From positions 1,798,001 to 1,862,000 of the forward strand of contig NZ_CP015863.1 of assembly GCF_002163755.1 (NCBI RefSeq): DNA of 64,000 bases. The letters run 5' to 3'. The notes beneath the pieces are model-generated. The model ran no database searches. It saw only the letters and a list, made by a program, of their open reading frames with translations, and was not told where the DNA came from. This DNA comes from Vibrio campbellii CAIM 519 = NBRC 15631 = ATCC 25920. GTDB lineage: Bacteria > Pseudomonadota > Gammaproteobacteria > Enterobacterales > Vibrionaceae. The translations under genes and the position numbers were made by a program. This document shows, in pieces, positions 29,421 to 38,275 of the stretch (its first letter is position 1; each line of letters starts with the position of its first letter).

Positions 29421-29543
29421 TAACGCCCTGTTAAGGTGTGAGCAACGCAGTACCGAAGTTCCCGCATACCACCTAAAACACTAAAACCAACGCATAGCAA
29501 AAATGCCACGCGTTGCGAATCACTCTTAAACAGTTTGTTATAC
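29421..29543 (-). repeat. attC site
   Basis: Dominant family, complete. Confidence 0.92.
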
Positions 29544-29567
29544 GCAAGCCCAAAGAGGCAACACCGT

Positions 29568-30476
29568 TTAGCCGTTTTCTTGTGTTGTGTATTTATTTAA
29601 AAAATCATAGTTCAATGTGGGTAACGGTTGGGCGTAAAAGGCCTCTGGTACATAGTCAGTCTCAAAACCAATGCGGTAACCATGCCTTGCAAAGGCGACT
29701 TTGGCAAGGGTGGTCAGTTGCATGGAGAAATAGCCGTGTTTTGAATCATTCAAACGTGGCTGGCTCCAGTATTCATGATGATTTTGAACTGCAGAGTACA
29801 TTGCCTTTTGGTAGGTTTTTTCATCAGCGCCACCAAATACTTTCATTATCACATCGATCATTGGTAAATGAAGGTAGGTGACAGCATCAGGCTCACCGTG
29901 ATTCACTGGTTCAGAAGCACTAAGGTTGACGTACTCCTGAATCAAATCCATGGGCTCACCATCACTCAAATCGAAAACGCACCCGATCAACCTCAGTAAA
30001 ACTTTGCCAGATTGACTTAGCCATTTAATTTGCGGGTGATCCACGGTTTTGACGAAGCGTCTTGCGCTATCAAAATCTTCACACAACAGAGAGAACCACG
30101 TTAAACCATAGAGATCACCACCTTGAACCCTCCGATAATCCCTGTCTGTGTGAAAACCAAATGACACCTCTTTATTTGGTAACGAAATGGTAATCTTTTC
30201 GCCATCCTCCAGTAAGGCATATTCAATACTTTTTGAGTCAAAATATTGCCAAGCGACAAGAGAGTGCAATGCACTGTCAATGTCCGCAAGTTTTAAATAT
30301 AGTGATCTAGTGTAAATCGCAAACCCTAAGTCCCCTGGGTTGACATAATTCCACTCCTCACTTTGCGCCAACCTGCGCTTGATTATATCTGTCAAAGCAG
30401 CAATATTTCCTGGTTGCTCTTTGTATACTTTCCGAGCGCCATCGTAGTTGATTGGCGGGTATTGTTGTGTCGTCAT
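29568..30476 (-). CDS. Cassette 6: possible Imm49-like immunity protein
   Basis: A 302-residue soluble protein without signal peptide. The helical C-terminal region with HHEYW, YFSMQLTTLAKVAFARHGY and ETDYVPEAFY resembles the Imm49 immunity-protein family as I recall it. Such orphans in cassettes could protect against toxins of neighbouring strains. The assignment is tentative; otherwise hypothetical. Confidence 0.7.
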   Translation of the reverse strand: MTTQQYPPINYDGARKVYKEQPGNIAALTDIIKRRLAQSEEWNYVNPGDLGFAIYTRSLYLKLADIDSALHSLVAWQYFDSKSIEYALLEDGEKITISLPNKEVSFGFHTDRDYRRVQGGDLYGLTWFSLLCEDFDSARRFVKTVDHPQIKWLSQSGKVLLRLIGCVFDLSDGEPMDLIQEYVNLSASEPVNHGEPDAVTYLHLPMIDVIMKVFGGADEKTYQKAMYSAVQNHHEYWSQPRLNDSKHGYFSMQLTTLAKVAFARHGYRIGFETDYVPEAFYAQPLPTLNYDFLNKYTTQENG

Positions 30477-30524
30477 TTATTACTCAATTTATATTTTATC
30501 TAGCACGAGGAGAACTCTGGCGTA

Positions 30525-30647
30525 TAACGCCTTGTTAAGGTGTGAGGCACGCAATACCGAAGCCTCCGCATACCACCTTAACCACTAAAACCAACGCATA
30601 GTAAAAATGCCACGCGTGCCGAATCACTCTTGAACAATTTGTTAGCC
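30525..30647 (-). repeat. attC site
   Basis: Subtype CTTGTTAAGGTGTGAGGCACGC with matching GCGTGCCGAATCACTC on the other arm. Confidence 0.92.
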
Positions 30648-31046
30648 CTTTTTCAAAAGGTTAAGACTTGTATACGACAACCAAACCACCAAGATTGCCA
30701 GTAAGTTTAGAGAAACCGTTACTTCATTAACATTCACACTTATCGGTACTTCAACTCCAAAAGAAAAGGCTAAGGAAAAGTTAGGTGTTTCTATGCCTAT
30801 CATCTGAATTAAATAAAGAACGATCATTAACTTAAATACCCAAAGCTTCTTTTTTAACAACCCGTAAAAACTAGACAAGTTCAAGCTTAGCATCACTAAA
30901 ACAATTGCAAATGTGAGAAAAAGACTCGAAGAGCTCAATTGATTTACTTGGGCAAGCAAGGTAGATAGTAGAAACAGAGTAACTGCAACAGATATACCCT
31001 GCAAAAACAGCAAGAACTTTGTTCTTTTTAAATGATTTTCAAACAA
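30642..31046 (-). CDS. Cassette 7: integral membrane hypothetical protein
   Basis: A 134-residue protein with four hydrophobic helices (about 11-31, 38-60, 66-85 and 108-128). No family recognised. The only plausible start is TTG 31046 behind AAGGAG (11 bases); no ATG occurs before the second helix. The stop lies in the attC core. Confidence 0.68.
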   Translation of the reverse strand: MFENHLKRTKFLLFLQGISVAVTLFLLSTLLAQVNQLSSSSLFLTFAIVLVMLSLNLSSFYGLLKKKLWVFKLMIVLYLIQMIGIETPNFSLAFSFGVEVPISVNVNEVTVSLNLLAILVVWLSYTSLNLLKKG

Positions 31047-31069
31047 TTTTATATTTTCTCCTTGAGGGC

Positions 31070-31192
31070 TAACGCCTTGTTAAGGTGTGAGGCACGCAAT
31101 ACCGAAGCTTCCGCATGCCACCTTAACCACTAAAATCAACGCATAGTAAAAATGCCACGCGTGCCGAATCACTCTTAAACAATTTGTTATAC
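31070..31192 (-). repeat. attC site
   Basis: GGCACGC / GCGTGCC subtype, complete. Confidence 0.92.
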
Positions 31193-31197
31193 GCGTC

Positions 31198-31482
31198 CTA
31201 TCGGTTGTACTTAGCTTTATTCAAAACTTCTTTTAGTTCATGCGTTTTCTCAAGGTTTACACCGTGAATATTGGCTAGAGCACAAACATAATACAAAACG
31301 TCATATAACTCTTCTGCGACTGAACCTTTGAGCTCATCTAGCGTTGGTTGCCCACTTTTGCCTTTGCGAATAGATTCCGATAACTCGCCAACTTCTTCGA
31401 TTAGTTTTAAAAAATAGTGTTCAGATTGCTCTGGCGCATAATCGAATTCTTTTATATAACTTTGTAACTCAGATAACTTCAT
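31198..31482 (-). CDS. Cassette 8: MazG-like pyrophosphohydrolase
   Basis: A 94-residue all-alpha NTP pyrophosphohydrolase-like protein. The metal-binding motif LIEEVGELSES (about 27-37) and the second acidic helix EELYDVLYYV (about 57-66) are those of MazG/dCTPase enzymes, which clear non-canonical or excess nucleotides. Single-domain length fits. AAGGA lies before the ATG. Confidence 0.85.
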   Translation of the reverse strand: MKLSELQSYIKEFDYAPEQSEHYFLKLIEEVGELSESIRKGKSGQPTLDELKGSVAEELYDVLYYVCALANIHGVNLEKTHELKEVLNKAKYNR

Positions 31483-31516
31483 AACGTCCTTTTTGTATCA
31501 TTTTTCATAAAGCGTA

Positions 31517-31639
31517 TAACGCCCTGTTAAGGTGTGAGCAACGCAATACCGAAGCTACCGCAAACCACCTTAAACACAGAACGCAACGCATAGCAAAAGT
31601 GGCAAGCGTTGCGAATCACTCTTAAACAGATTGTTATAT
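31517..31639 (-). repeat. attC site
   Basis: Dominant family with interior variants (AACACAGAACGC, GTGGCAAGCG). Confidence 0.9.
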
Positions 31640-31975
31640 TTAAACTACCTGCTTGGAATAGCTGTTTCTGTCTATATCGACAACCTCTACCGTTAAAGAA
31701 GCACCGACTAACTGGATTGATTTCAGCTTAGACATAACACTATTAGACAAAAGTAACTTGTCCTGCTCGCTGCGACCGGAAAGAATACGTAGAGTTACAT
31801 GAATAAAGTTCTCTTTATTAGAGCCCGTTTGATAATTTTCATATGCGATACTTCTAACCTTTATATCGCTACCATCTGGCTCAAACAAATTCGACTCTAG
31901 AGCCCCCAAAAACACCTTCTGATTCAACTCTACTGGCTCGATAGGTGATGAATGTTCAATAATACAACGAGGCAA
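31640..31975 (-). CDS. Cassette 9: CHMI-like tautomerase
   Basis: A 111-residue protein of the 5-carboxymethyl-2-hydroxymuconate isomerase branch of the tautomerase superfamily. The start MPRCIIEHSS gives the catalytic Pro-1 after Met removal, and the family segment HVTLRILSGRS is present. E. coli HpcD is slightly longer (about 126). Translation starts at TTG, seven bases after AAGGAG. No homoprotocatechuate genes are nearby, so its substrate as a cassette gene is unknown. Confidence 0.82.
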   Translation of the reverse strand: MPRCIIEHSSPIEPVELNQKVFLGALESNLFEPDGSDIKVRSIAYENYQTGSNKENFIHVTLRILSGRSEQDKLLLSNSVMSKLKSIQLVGASLTVEVVDIDRNSYSKQVV

Positions 31976-31992
31976 AACTTGCTCCTTAAATA

Positions 31993-32114
31993 TAACGCCC
32001 TGTTAAGGTGTGAGCAACGCAATACAAAAGCCGCCGCATACCACCTTAACCACTAAAACCAACGCATAGTAAAATGCCACGCGTTGCGAATCACTCTTAA
32101 ACAGTTTGTTATGC
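31993..32114 (-). repeat. attC site
   Basis: Dominant family, one base shorter in the interior A-run. Confidence 0.92.
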
Positions 32115-32582
32115 CTGTCCTAACACGCGCTCAATAAAAGCTGATTTCTCCCTACGATACTCTTCTTGAGACCAACCTGTACAAGACATTTTCAGCTCAT
32201 TGTATCGTTGAACTAACTCAGGACTTTTACGGAGTTTGTCTCTAAACCCCACAAAAAACTCAAACTCCGAACCATTAGCTACAACTTGAAAAGCGACATC
32301 CTCACCTGAACTATTTTCCAGCATGCAAAGCTCTGGAGTTCTTAACGTATCGGATTTTTCGTTGAAACCTAGAGTAGAAAGTAACTTTACTGCGTTCTCT
32401 AGTTCCTTGCCGTTGACGCCAACAAGTATGTCTAGGTCACCCTTAGATACGGCATTAGGGATAGAGGAAGACCCAATGTGCTCAATAGATGCATCTGGAA
32501 GTAAAGCAGCTATCTCAAGTGCATACTTACGATATAGGCTTTCACAAGATGCCTGATATTCATCTGCTTTGTAAAACTGCAT
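32109..32582 (-). CDS. Cassette 10: GrpB/UPF0157 nucleotidyltransferase-like protein
   Basis: A 157-residue GrpB-family protein with the family motif IEHIGSSSIPNAVSKGDLDILV, a nucleotidyltransferase-like fold with the D-x-D metal pair. The biochemical role of the family is poorly defined. ATG 32582 has GGGAG five bases upstream; the longer frame to 32630 would run into the attC. The stop overlaps the attC core. Confidence 0.87.
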   Translation of the reverse strand: MQFYKADEYQASCESLYRKYALEIAALLPDASIEHIGSSSIPNAVSKGDLDILVGVNGKELENAVKLLSTLGFNEKSDTLRTPELCMLENSSGEDVAFQVVANGSEFEFFVGFRDKLRKSPELVQRYNELKMSCTGWSQEEYRREKSAFIERVLGQA

Positions 32583-32600
32583 ATTTGCTCCCAAAAGGCA

Positions 32601-32723
32601 TAACGCCCTGTTAAGGTGTGAGCAACGCAATACCGATGCCGCCGCATATCACCTTAAACACTAAAACAAACGCATAGTAAAAATGCCACGCGTTGCGAAT
32701 CACTCTTGAACAGTTTGTTATAT
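32601..32723 (-). repeat. attC site
   Basis: Dominant family, complete. Confidence 0.92.
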
Positions 32724-33293
32724 GATTTTTCGCGCAATGATATGTCTTGCTTCGCTTTGATGCCCAGTCATGGTTGAACAATCAACTAACGTCGAACTCT
32801 CAATATTGAAACCTCTTAGCAACCCTTCAAGTTCGGTTTTTGAACTGTGCCACATTGGGACACCTGCACCAGAGATAAAATGTAAGCTTCGGTCTGAACA
32901 AAACTCCGCAAGATAAATAACACCTTGAGGTTTGAGGACTCGTCGTAATTCACTCAGCACATGGCAACGGGTGCTTTGCTCAGGAATACAAGTTAGTACA
33001 GCACACAAGACGATGGAATCAAACTCGGCATCTGAGAAAGGTAAAGCATCAGTTGATAGGTGTCGTAAATCGAGTTCTGGATATTCACTTAGACCTCGAT
33101 TTATCATTTCTCTTGATGAATCAATACCAACAACTTCACTATAGCCAAGCTCAGATATCTGCTTTGTGATACGTCCATATCCACATCCGAAATCTAAGAC
33201 TTTGGCTTCAAATGGAACTGCTGCCATAAGATCATTAGCTGATATTTGTAAATTAAAATTAACTAGATCCGCCACAGGATCCCATTTACTCAT
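32718..33293 (-). CDS. Cassette 11: SAM-dependent methyltransferase
   Basis: A 191-residue class I methyltransferase. Motif I is VLDFGCGYGRITKQI (about 32-46), the acidic residue of motif II is in VVGIDSSREMI, and motif IV lies in FDSIVLCAVLTCI. It is of the small-molecule (Methyltransf_11) type; the substrate is unknown. Ideal AAGGAGG site before the ATG; stop in the attC core. Confidence 0.9.
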   Translation of the reverse strand: MSKWDPVADLVNFNLQISANDLMAAVPFEAKVLDFGCGYGRITKQISELGYSEVVGIDSSREMINRGLSEYPELDLRHLSTDALPFSDAEFDSIVLCAVLTCIPEQSTRCHVLSELRRVLKPQGVIYLAEFCSDRSLHFISGAGVPMWHSSKTELEGLLRGFNIESSTLVDCSTMTGHQSEARHIIARKII

Positions 33294-33313
33294 GACTTCC
33301 TCCTTATGTCATA

Positions 33314-33438
33314 TAACGCCGCGTTAAGTAGTGAGCGACGCCTGCCACCTAGCCTAACCCGTTGCACGGTAAACACAAAACTCAACTTGAGCTTAAAATG
33401 CCGAGCGTTGCGAATCTGTCTTAAACGCTTTGTTAGCT
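33314..33438 (-). repeat. attC site, divergent type
   Basis: TAACGCCGCGTTAAGTAGTGAG ... CTGTCTTAAACGCTTTGTTAGC; the interior differs from the dominant family, but the cores and outer arms pair. Confidence 0.85.
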
Positions 33439-33466
33439 GTTTATTGCTAGAGATTTACTTTTTAGC

Positions 33467-34234
33467 CTATAAATTTTTATTCAACCATTTTATCGTATGA
33501 TCTCTCATGTCGTTGGAAAAATAATGCGATTCATCAGCTAAATTGAACTCAATTTCAGTATTATTTTTATCGTATTTACTCTTCACTTTTTCATAAAAGT
33601 CCTTAGCTAAATTGGCAGGAACCCAATCATCTTTCTCGCCATTTATAATCAACATAGGGCGACTTTCATTTTCTATAAGGAACAAACATGGATCAATCTC
33701 TGCCATATGCCTAATAGCTAACTTCTCATCATCACTAAGAATCTTATTCACCGAATCTGCTTCTAAGGCGAACTTCTCCAAACCGACAAAATCAGGAGAA
33801 CCGAGAATTGGTACTGCAACTTTAATCAGTTGATTTTTGGTCAAAGAATAAAATGTGGACATTGCGCCCATAGAGATACCCACAACCGCAATCCTCGATC
33901 GATCAATCCGAATATCTTCCTGATAGTGATCAATGAGTGTATTTATGTCATCTGAATTCTGCTTGATAACCCCCGTCATTCTTTTAATAAAGCTCGAATG
34001 ACTACTAACATTTTGAGCATTACCATCATCTCTTTCGCCGTGTTTATCTGCATCAAAGCAGATAACAGAGTAACCCTGAAGAGCTAAATTTAAAGCTAGA
34101 TTAGAACCTTCATATTTATCATTGTTCCACCCATGACAAATGATGACTAAAGGATTATTTACCGACTCTTTTTTACAATAGAGTAGATATACGATCTCAC
34201 CCATCTTACTTTTTTCTACTACAACACCTTCCAT
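33467..34234 (-). CDS. Cassette 12: alpha/beta hydrolase
   Basis: A 255-residue serine hydrolase of the dienelactone/prolyl-oligopeptidase-like group. It shows the oxyanion strand LVIICHGWNND, the nucleophile elbow VVGISMGAMS (about 115-124), the acid in INGEKDDWVP (about 197) and the catalytic His in ADESHYF (about 240). A complete triad means it is probably active; ester or peptide substrate unknown. High AT content. Confidence 0.88.
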   Translation of the reverse strand: MEGVVVEKSKMGEIVYLLYCKKESVNNPLVIICHGWNNDKYEGSNLALNLALQGYSVICFDADKHGERDDGNAQNVSSHSSFIKRMTGVIKQNSDDINTLIDHYQEDIRIDRSRIAVVGISMGAMSTFYSLTKNQLIKVAVPILGSPDFVGLEKFALEADSVNKILSDDEKLAIRHMAEIDPCLFLIENESRPMLIINGEKDDWVPANLAKDFYEKVKSKYDKNNTEIEFNLADESHYFSNDMRDHTIKWLNKNL

Positions 34235-34300
34235 GAACGCCCCATATATTTAATATATTCGTTTACGAGCACAATAAACCGCCAGACTTCAGAAAACAGC

Positions 34301-34423
34301 TAACGCCCAATTAAGGTGTGAGCCACGCAACCACAACACTAAATTTGGACGCCGTAATCACTAAACTAAAGACCAACCAAAAATGCCAAGCGTGGGGAAT
34401 CACTCTTGAATTGTTTGTTAGCT
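34301..34423 (-). repeat. attC site, divergent type
   Basis: TAACGCCCAATTAAGGTGTGAGCCACGC ... GCGTGGGGAATCACTCTTGAATTGTTTGTTAGC; compensating changes keep both stems. Confidence 0.88.
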
Positions 34424-34426
34424 TAA

Positions 34427-34900
34427 TTACTCACCGTTAAATACATGAACCCTTTCAAGTGATATCCCATTTTCTTGCTCTTTCGTTAACAAATGTCCCT
34501 TTTCCATTCCCTGGAATGTTGGTCTTTGAGTGCTATCACCTAGTCTAACCTGAACTTTCATACCTCTTGTTTCTGGGTAGCTTGGTAAACTATTCGCTAC
34601 TGCTCCAGAAAAGGGTGATTCATTGCTATTATCTAAGTCGAACTTTTCAAAATAATTGAAAAAATCACCTTGCGAAACTTCAACCCAAACTCCCCAACCA
34701 AAACATTTTTTAACAGCATGGACAGGCAAATACAAAACTCCTCGAATAAAGTATCTTGAATCCAAGCGACATAAATCTGAATGTATTTTTGCTCGCTCAT
34801 CTCGTATTTCATCACTGAGCTCCCAAATTTCATCTGGCATTTGATATGACTTATCAAAAACAAAGTCGCCGATTTCTTTCCCACAGCACCCACATTTCAT
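34427..34900 (-). CDS. Cassette 13: DUF2199-family protein
   Basis: A 157-residue protein starting MKCGCCGKE, a small zinc knuckle, followed by the DUF2199 signatures YQMPDEIWELSD, DSRYFIRGVLYLPV and FGWGVWVEVS. The function of the family is unknown; it is recurrent in mobile cassettes. AAGGAG lies before the ATG. Confidence 0.85.
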   Translation of the reverse strand: MKCGCCGKEIGDFVFDKSYQMPDEIWELSDEIRDERAKIHSDLCRLDSRYFIRGVLYLPVHAVKKCFGWGVWVEVSQGDFFNYFEKFDLDNSNESPFSGAVANSLPSYPETRGMKVQVRLGDSTQRPTFQGMEKGHLLTKEQENGISLERVHVFNGE

Positions 34901-34917
34901 TTGTAACTCCTTTAAGC

Positions 34918-35040
34918 TAACGCCCTGCTAAGGGGTGAGCAACGCAATACCGAAGCCGCTGCAAACCACCTAAATCACTAAAATCAACGCATAGTAAAAA
35001 TGCCACGCGTTGCGAATCCCTCTTGAGCAGTTTGTTATGT
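34918..35040 (-). repeat. attC site
   Basis: Dominant family, CTGCTAAGGGG subtype; nearly identical to the site at 28456. Confidence 0.92.
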
Positions 35041-35071
35041 GAAATTTTTGCTCGCCCTCACCATTAGTTTG

Positions 35072-35269
35072 CTAACCATCAACTTTAGGTTTGATAGGTG
35101 CAATAACCATATAGATAACCCAAGCAAACCAAGAAACAAAGAGTATGGTAAGTACCCAAGCGAGCTTTTCTCGACCTGTGGTTTTATTGGATTTTAAAAC
35201 TAATACAGATGGAGTTAACCAGACGATAAAAACTGCCCATATCATCACTGAACCGTATATAGAATTCAT
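35072..35269 (-). CDS. Cassette 14: two-helix small membrane protein
   Basis: A 65-residue protein with two helices (about 8-26 and 36-58) separated by a short basic loop. The plan (helix, LKSNKTTGREK loop, helix with W-x-x-W-V) resembles PLDc_N and phage superinfection-immunity small membrane proteins. A defensive role is only a possibility. GGGATG precedes the ATG. Confidence 0.68.
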   Translation of the reverse strand: MNSIYGSVMIWAVFIVWLTPSVLVLKSNKTTGREKLAWVLTILFVSWFAWVIYMVIAPIKPKVDG

Positions 35270-35394
35270 AAAACATCCCTGTGGTTATATAGTCTTATTC
35301 CTTTAGATAACCATGACAGAGGCGAAGAAGCAATGTTAGTTCAGCAAATACATAAACTTACGTTCAATTATGATGTAGAAACCAAAATTACACA

Positions 35395-35520
35395 TAACGC
35401 CCAATTAAGGGGTGAACAACGCCTCCACCCAAACCTAAAGCATTGTGCCATAAACACTAAATTTGAAGTAGAAGCAAAAATGCCAAGCGTTGTGAATCCC
35501 TCTTAAATTGCTTGTTAGTA
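35395..35520 (-). repeat. attC site, divergent type
   Basis: TAACGCCCAATTAAGGGGTGAAC ... CCCTCTTAAATTGCTTGTTAG; shares the AATT outer arm with the site at 34301. Confidence 0.88.
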
Positions 35521-35529
35521 TTCAGTTCC

Positions 35530-36741
35530 TCAGAACGGAATATCGTCATCAAAGTCCATGCCAGCCGGTTTCTGTTGTGGCTGCCCCCAAATAGGTTGTT
35601 GAGGCTGTGGTAGAACTTGCTTAGCTAGACACTTGCTGCAACCTTTTGACGTATCTTTGCTCATATCTTGTTTCTTTAGATAGGAGCCACAACTACTACA
35701 CTCTGGTACTTTGAATAGCTCTGTACCACAGCCACCACAGAAACGGGTTTCGGCTATCGGGTACCCACACGTACATTGATAGGTGAGTTTGTCACCACAG
35801 GAAGTACAATGAATATCAATGCAGTTTTCTGTAAAATTAGCTCCCCTGTAGTACCCATTTGGTGACCATTGCGCATCTGGACATTTCAAATTCGAGCAAA
35901 GTGCTTTGCTTGGCGTGTTTATTGCGAAATGCCCAGCGCCGGAAATACTTTTTAGCTCCCTCAAAATGTCATCGACATTTTGATAGCGATTATTGGCGTC
36001 ATACTCTGAAGCCTTATTAATTAAGTTTCGTAAAGCATAAGGAACTGATAGCTCTGGCTTGTCCAACGCTTTGGGCGTTGGTGTACCCGTAAGCAATTTG
36101 CAGAGTGTTAGCCCCAAAGAGTAAATATCAGAACGGCGATCAACGTTTTTCATATCCACGCTTTGCTCTGGGGACATGTACTCCACCGAGCCTAGGTGGT
36201 CCCCAGTTCGAGTTGCTCTTGTAAAGTTTGTGTTTCCAGAAGGCGCAAAGCCAATTGAAAAATCGATCAGGTAAGCGTGACCAGTTGACGATAGCATGAT
36301 GTTTGAGGGCTTTATGTCTCTATGAATAACTCCCTTTGAGTGCACAAGTGACAGAGCATCAAGAATCTGAGTTGCAATTGTGATGACCTGTCGCTGCTCA
36401 ATTACACCGTGCTTTTGGACATAATCTTCCAAATTTGTACCATCGATATACTCCATAACGATGTATGGAACCGAATCATGCTCACATTTAACTTCGCCAT
36501 GAGTAATGACATACGGAATCGCTGGATGTTGCGCCTCTGAAAGAATGAACGCTTCCCTCTTAAACTTTTTCTTTAGCTCGGAGTTGTTTCGATTAAATAC
36601 ACTATCGAAGAACTTTACGGCAACGAACCTTTCCAAGGAGCTTTGCTTGGCTTTCTTGGTTTTACCAGAAAGTCCACTTCCAATATCCTCGAGCAAGTCA
36701 AAGCCTTGTCGCTTTAGATGAATTGAATATTCGTCCAACAT
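35530..36741 (-). CDS. Cassette 15: Ser/Thr protein kinase with zinc ribbons
   Basis: A 403-residue cytosolic Hanks-type kinase. The kinase domain (about 15-270) shows the VAVKFF lysine and the catalytic loop VIHRDIKPSN. It also shows LIDFSIG in place of DFG (the metal-binding Asp is kept, Gly replaced by Ser) and the YMSPEQS activation-segment end. A C-terminal region (about 280-375) holds several C-x-x-C knuckles. There is no membrane helix, unlike PASTA kinases. Unusually large and regulatory for a cassette; resembles kinases seen in defence or phage contexts. Confidence 0.88.
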   Translation of the reverse strand: MLDEYSIHLKRQGFDLLEDIGSGLSGKTKKAKQSSLERFVAVKFFDSVFNRNNSELKKKFKREAFILSEAQHPAIPYVITHGEVKCEHDSVPYIVMEYIDGTNLEDYVQKHGVIEQRQVITIATQILDALSLVHSKGVIHRDIKPSNIMLSSTGHAYLIDFSIGFAPSGNTNFTRATRTGDHLGSVEYMSPEQSVDMKNVDRRSDIYSLGLTLCKLLTGTPTPKALDKPELSVPYALRNLINKASEYDANNRYQNVDDILRELKSISGAGHFAINTPSKALCSNLKCPDAQWSPNGYYRGANFTENCIDIHCTSCGDKLTYQCTCGYPIAETRFCGGCGTELFKVPECSSCGSYLKKQDMSKDTSKGCSKCLAKQVLPQPQQPIWGQPQQKPAGMDFDDDIPF

Positions 36742-36766
36742 TTACCTCTGAACTTTATAAGAATAC

Positions 36767-36889
36767 TAACGCCCTGCTAAGGGGTGAGCAACGCAATACA
36801 AAAGCCGCCGCAAACCGCCTTAATCACTAAATTCAACGCATAGTAAAAATGCCACGCGTTGCGAATCCCTCTTGAGCAGTTTGTTAGGT
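36767..36889 (-). repeat. attC site
   Basis: Dominant family, CTGCTAAGGGG subtype. Confidence 0.92.
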
Positions 36890-36897
36890 TTATGATT

Positions 36898-37449
36898 TTA
36901 CGATGTAAGTGACAATATTCTTTGAATATAAGCTGCTTTAGCCTCAGGATAATCCTGCCTACTGACGCCATTTGCAACTAAGCCCTGTTTGAGGGCATTG
37001 TACTCGATCAGTAACTCTCGGTTTTGAATGTGAGCATCTCTAAATTGAATATGTCTTCTTAACTTTGAGTCACCCTTCTCATAAGCATGAACATGGATAT
37101 AATCGAAACGTTCGTTATCGTTGTAATATGTAAAGAAACAACGACCTTCAACACCCTGCTCTCCTTTGCAAGTAAAGCCTAGAGATTCGAGCGCTAGAAT
37201 GTTTTGCTGCAAAGTTAAAGTGTCATTATATGCGATACCTATATCTATTATCGGTTTTGCAATTGAGCCTGGGATCGCTGTACTACCAATATGATAAATA
37301 GTCACACCACTCAAGCTAGGCGCAATCACGCTGACAATCAACTCATAGGCTTCAGACCACTTATGGACGTAATCGGTTAGCTGGACTGTAAAACGCTCTA
37401 GCCCTATACCTAACTCTTCAAGCCGCTTTATCAACTCTGTTTTATCCAC
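36898..37449 (-). CDS. Cassette 16: GrpB/UPF0157 family protein
   Basis: A 183-residue GrpB-family protein, the second in this array, with the motif YHIGSTAIPGSIAKPIIDIG and the later RFDYIHVHAYEKGD typical of the family, then the FRDAH helix. It is clearly divergent from the copy at 32109, so not a recent duplication. Confidence 0.88.
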   Translation of the reverse strand: MDKTELIKRLEELGIGLERFTVQLTDYVHKWSEAYELIVSVIAPSLSGVTIYHIGSTAIPGSIAKPIIDIGIAYNDTLTLQQNILALESLGFTCKGEQGVEGRCFFTYYNDNERFDYIHVHAYEKGDSKLRRHIQFRDAHIQNRELLIEYNALKQGLVANGVSRQDYPEAKAAYIQRILSLTS

Positions 37450-37477
37450 TTTAACTTCCCATGTTAACTCGTAAACC

Positions 37478-37600
37478 TAACGCCTTGTTAAGGTGTGAGG
37501 CACGCAATACCGAAGCTGACGCATAAAACCTTAACCGCTAAAACCAACGCATAGCAAAAATACCACGCGTGCCGAATCACTCTTAAACAATTTGTTATGA
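37478..37600 (-). repeat. attC site
   Basis: GGCACGC / GCGTGCC subtype, complete. Confidence 0.92.
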
Positions 37601-38275
37601 GTATGACTCAAAGTGTGTGAGATCAACCCCCTCAAAATCACATACAGCTCTTATTACTGAATTGCGACAGAGGCGTTTCAGATAATCCGATAAGTGCTGA
37701 TAACTCTCCACATGCGCCTCTTCTGGTAGCCACCCAGCCAACATGAACAGAAAGTAGTCGCATGCAGTTAACTCATTTCCGATTAAGTATTCATGTTGCT
37801 TAAGTTGCTCATCAAGAATGGATAACACTTCCATAATGCGAGAGTTTTGAGCCGAGACTATATCTGAAGCCCCTAATTCACTAGTTGTGTGACGCTTTGG
37901 GTAATAGCGAATCATTAATTCTGACTGTAGCGTATTGTTAAGAAATGCTAACCATTGAAAGAATAAAGGGCGCTTGGCATCACCCAACGCTGGCATTAAC
38001 CCTGAGTCAGGGTGTAATTCACAAATATGAATACAGATCGCAACACTTTCAAAAACCGCCTGCCCATCGACAATCAGAGTTGGAATACGACCCGCAGGGT
38101 TCAATCTGAGATAGTCTTTCTTTTTGTGGGATTGAGCCTTCTTGTCTACCAACAACAATTCAAAGTCAGCTTTCACATGCTGCAATAGAAAGTGTGGTGC
38201 CAAACTCGCGTTGTTTGGATAGTAGTAAAGCTTGAACAAGTTAGGCTCCTTGCCTGTAATTCTGGGGGTACTCAT
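37595..38275 (-). CDS. Cassette 17: glutathione S-transferase
   Basis: A 226-residue GST. The N-terminal thioredoxin-like domain has KLYYYPNNASLAPH (activating residue region), the cis-proline GRIPTLIVDG and the glutathione-binding VFESVAI. The helical C-terminal domain has the N-capping ELTACDYFLF. It conjugates glutathione to electrophiles or acts as a peroxidase. The stop overlaps the attC core. Confidence 0.9.
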   Translation of the reverse strand: MSTPRITGKEPNLFKLYYYPNNASLAPHFLLQHVKADFELLLVDKKAQSHKKKDYLRLNPAGRIPTLIVDGQAVFESVAICIHICELHPDSGLMPALGDAKRPLFFQWLAFLNNTLQSELMIRYYPKRHTTSELGASDIVSAQNSRIMEVLSILDEQLKQHEYLIGNELTACDYFLFMLAGWLPEEAHVESYQHLSDYLKRLCRNSVIRAVCDFEGVDLTHFESYS

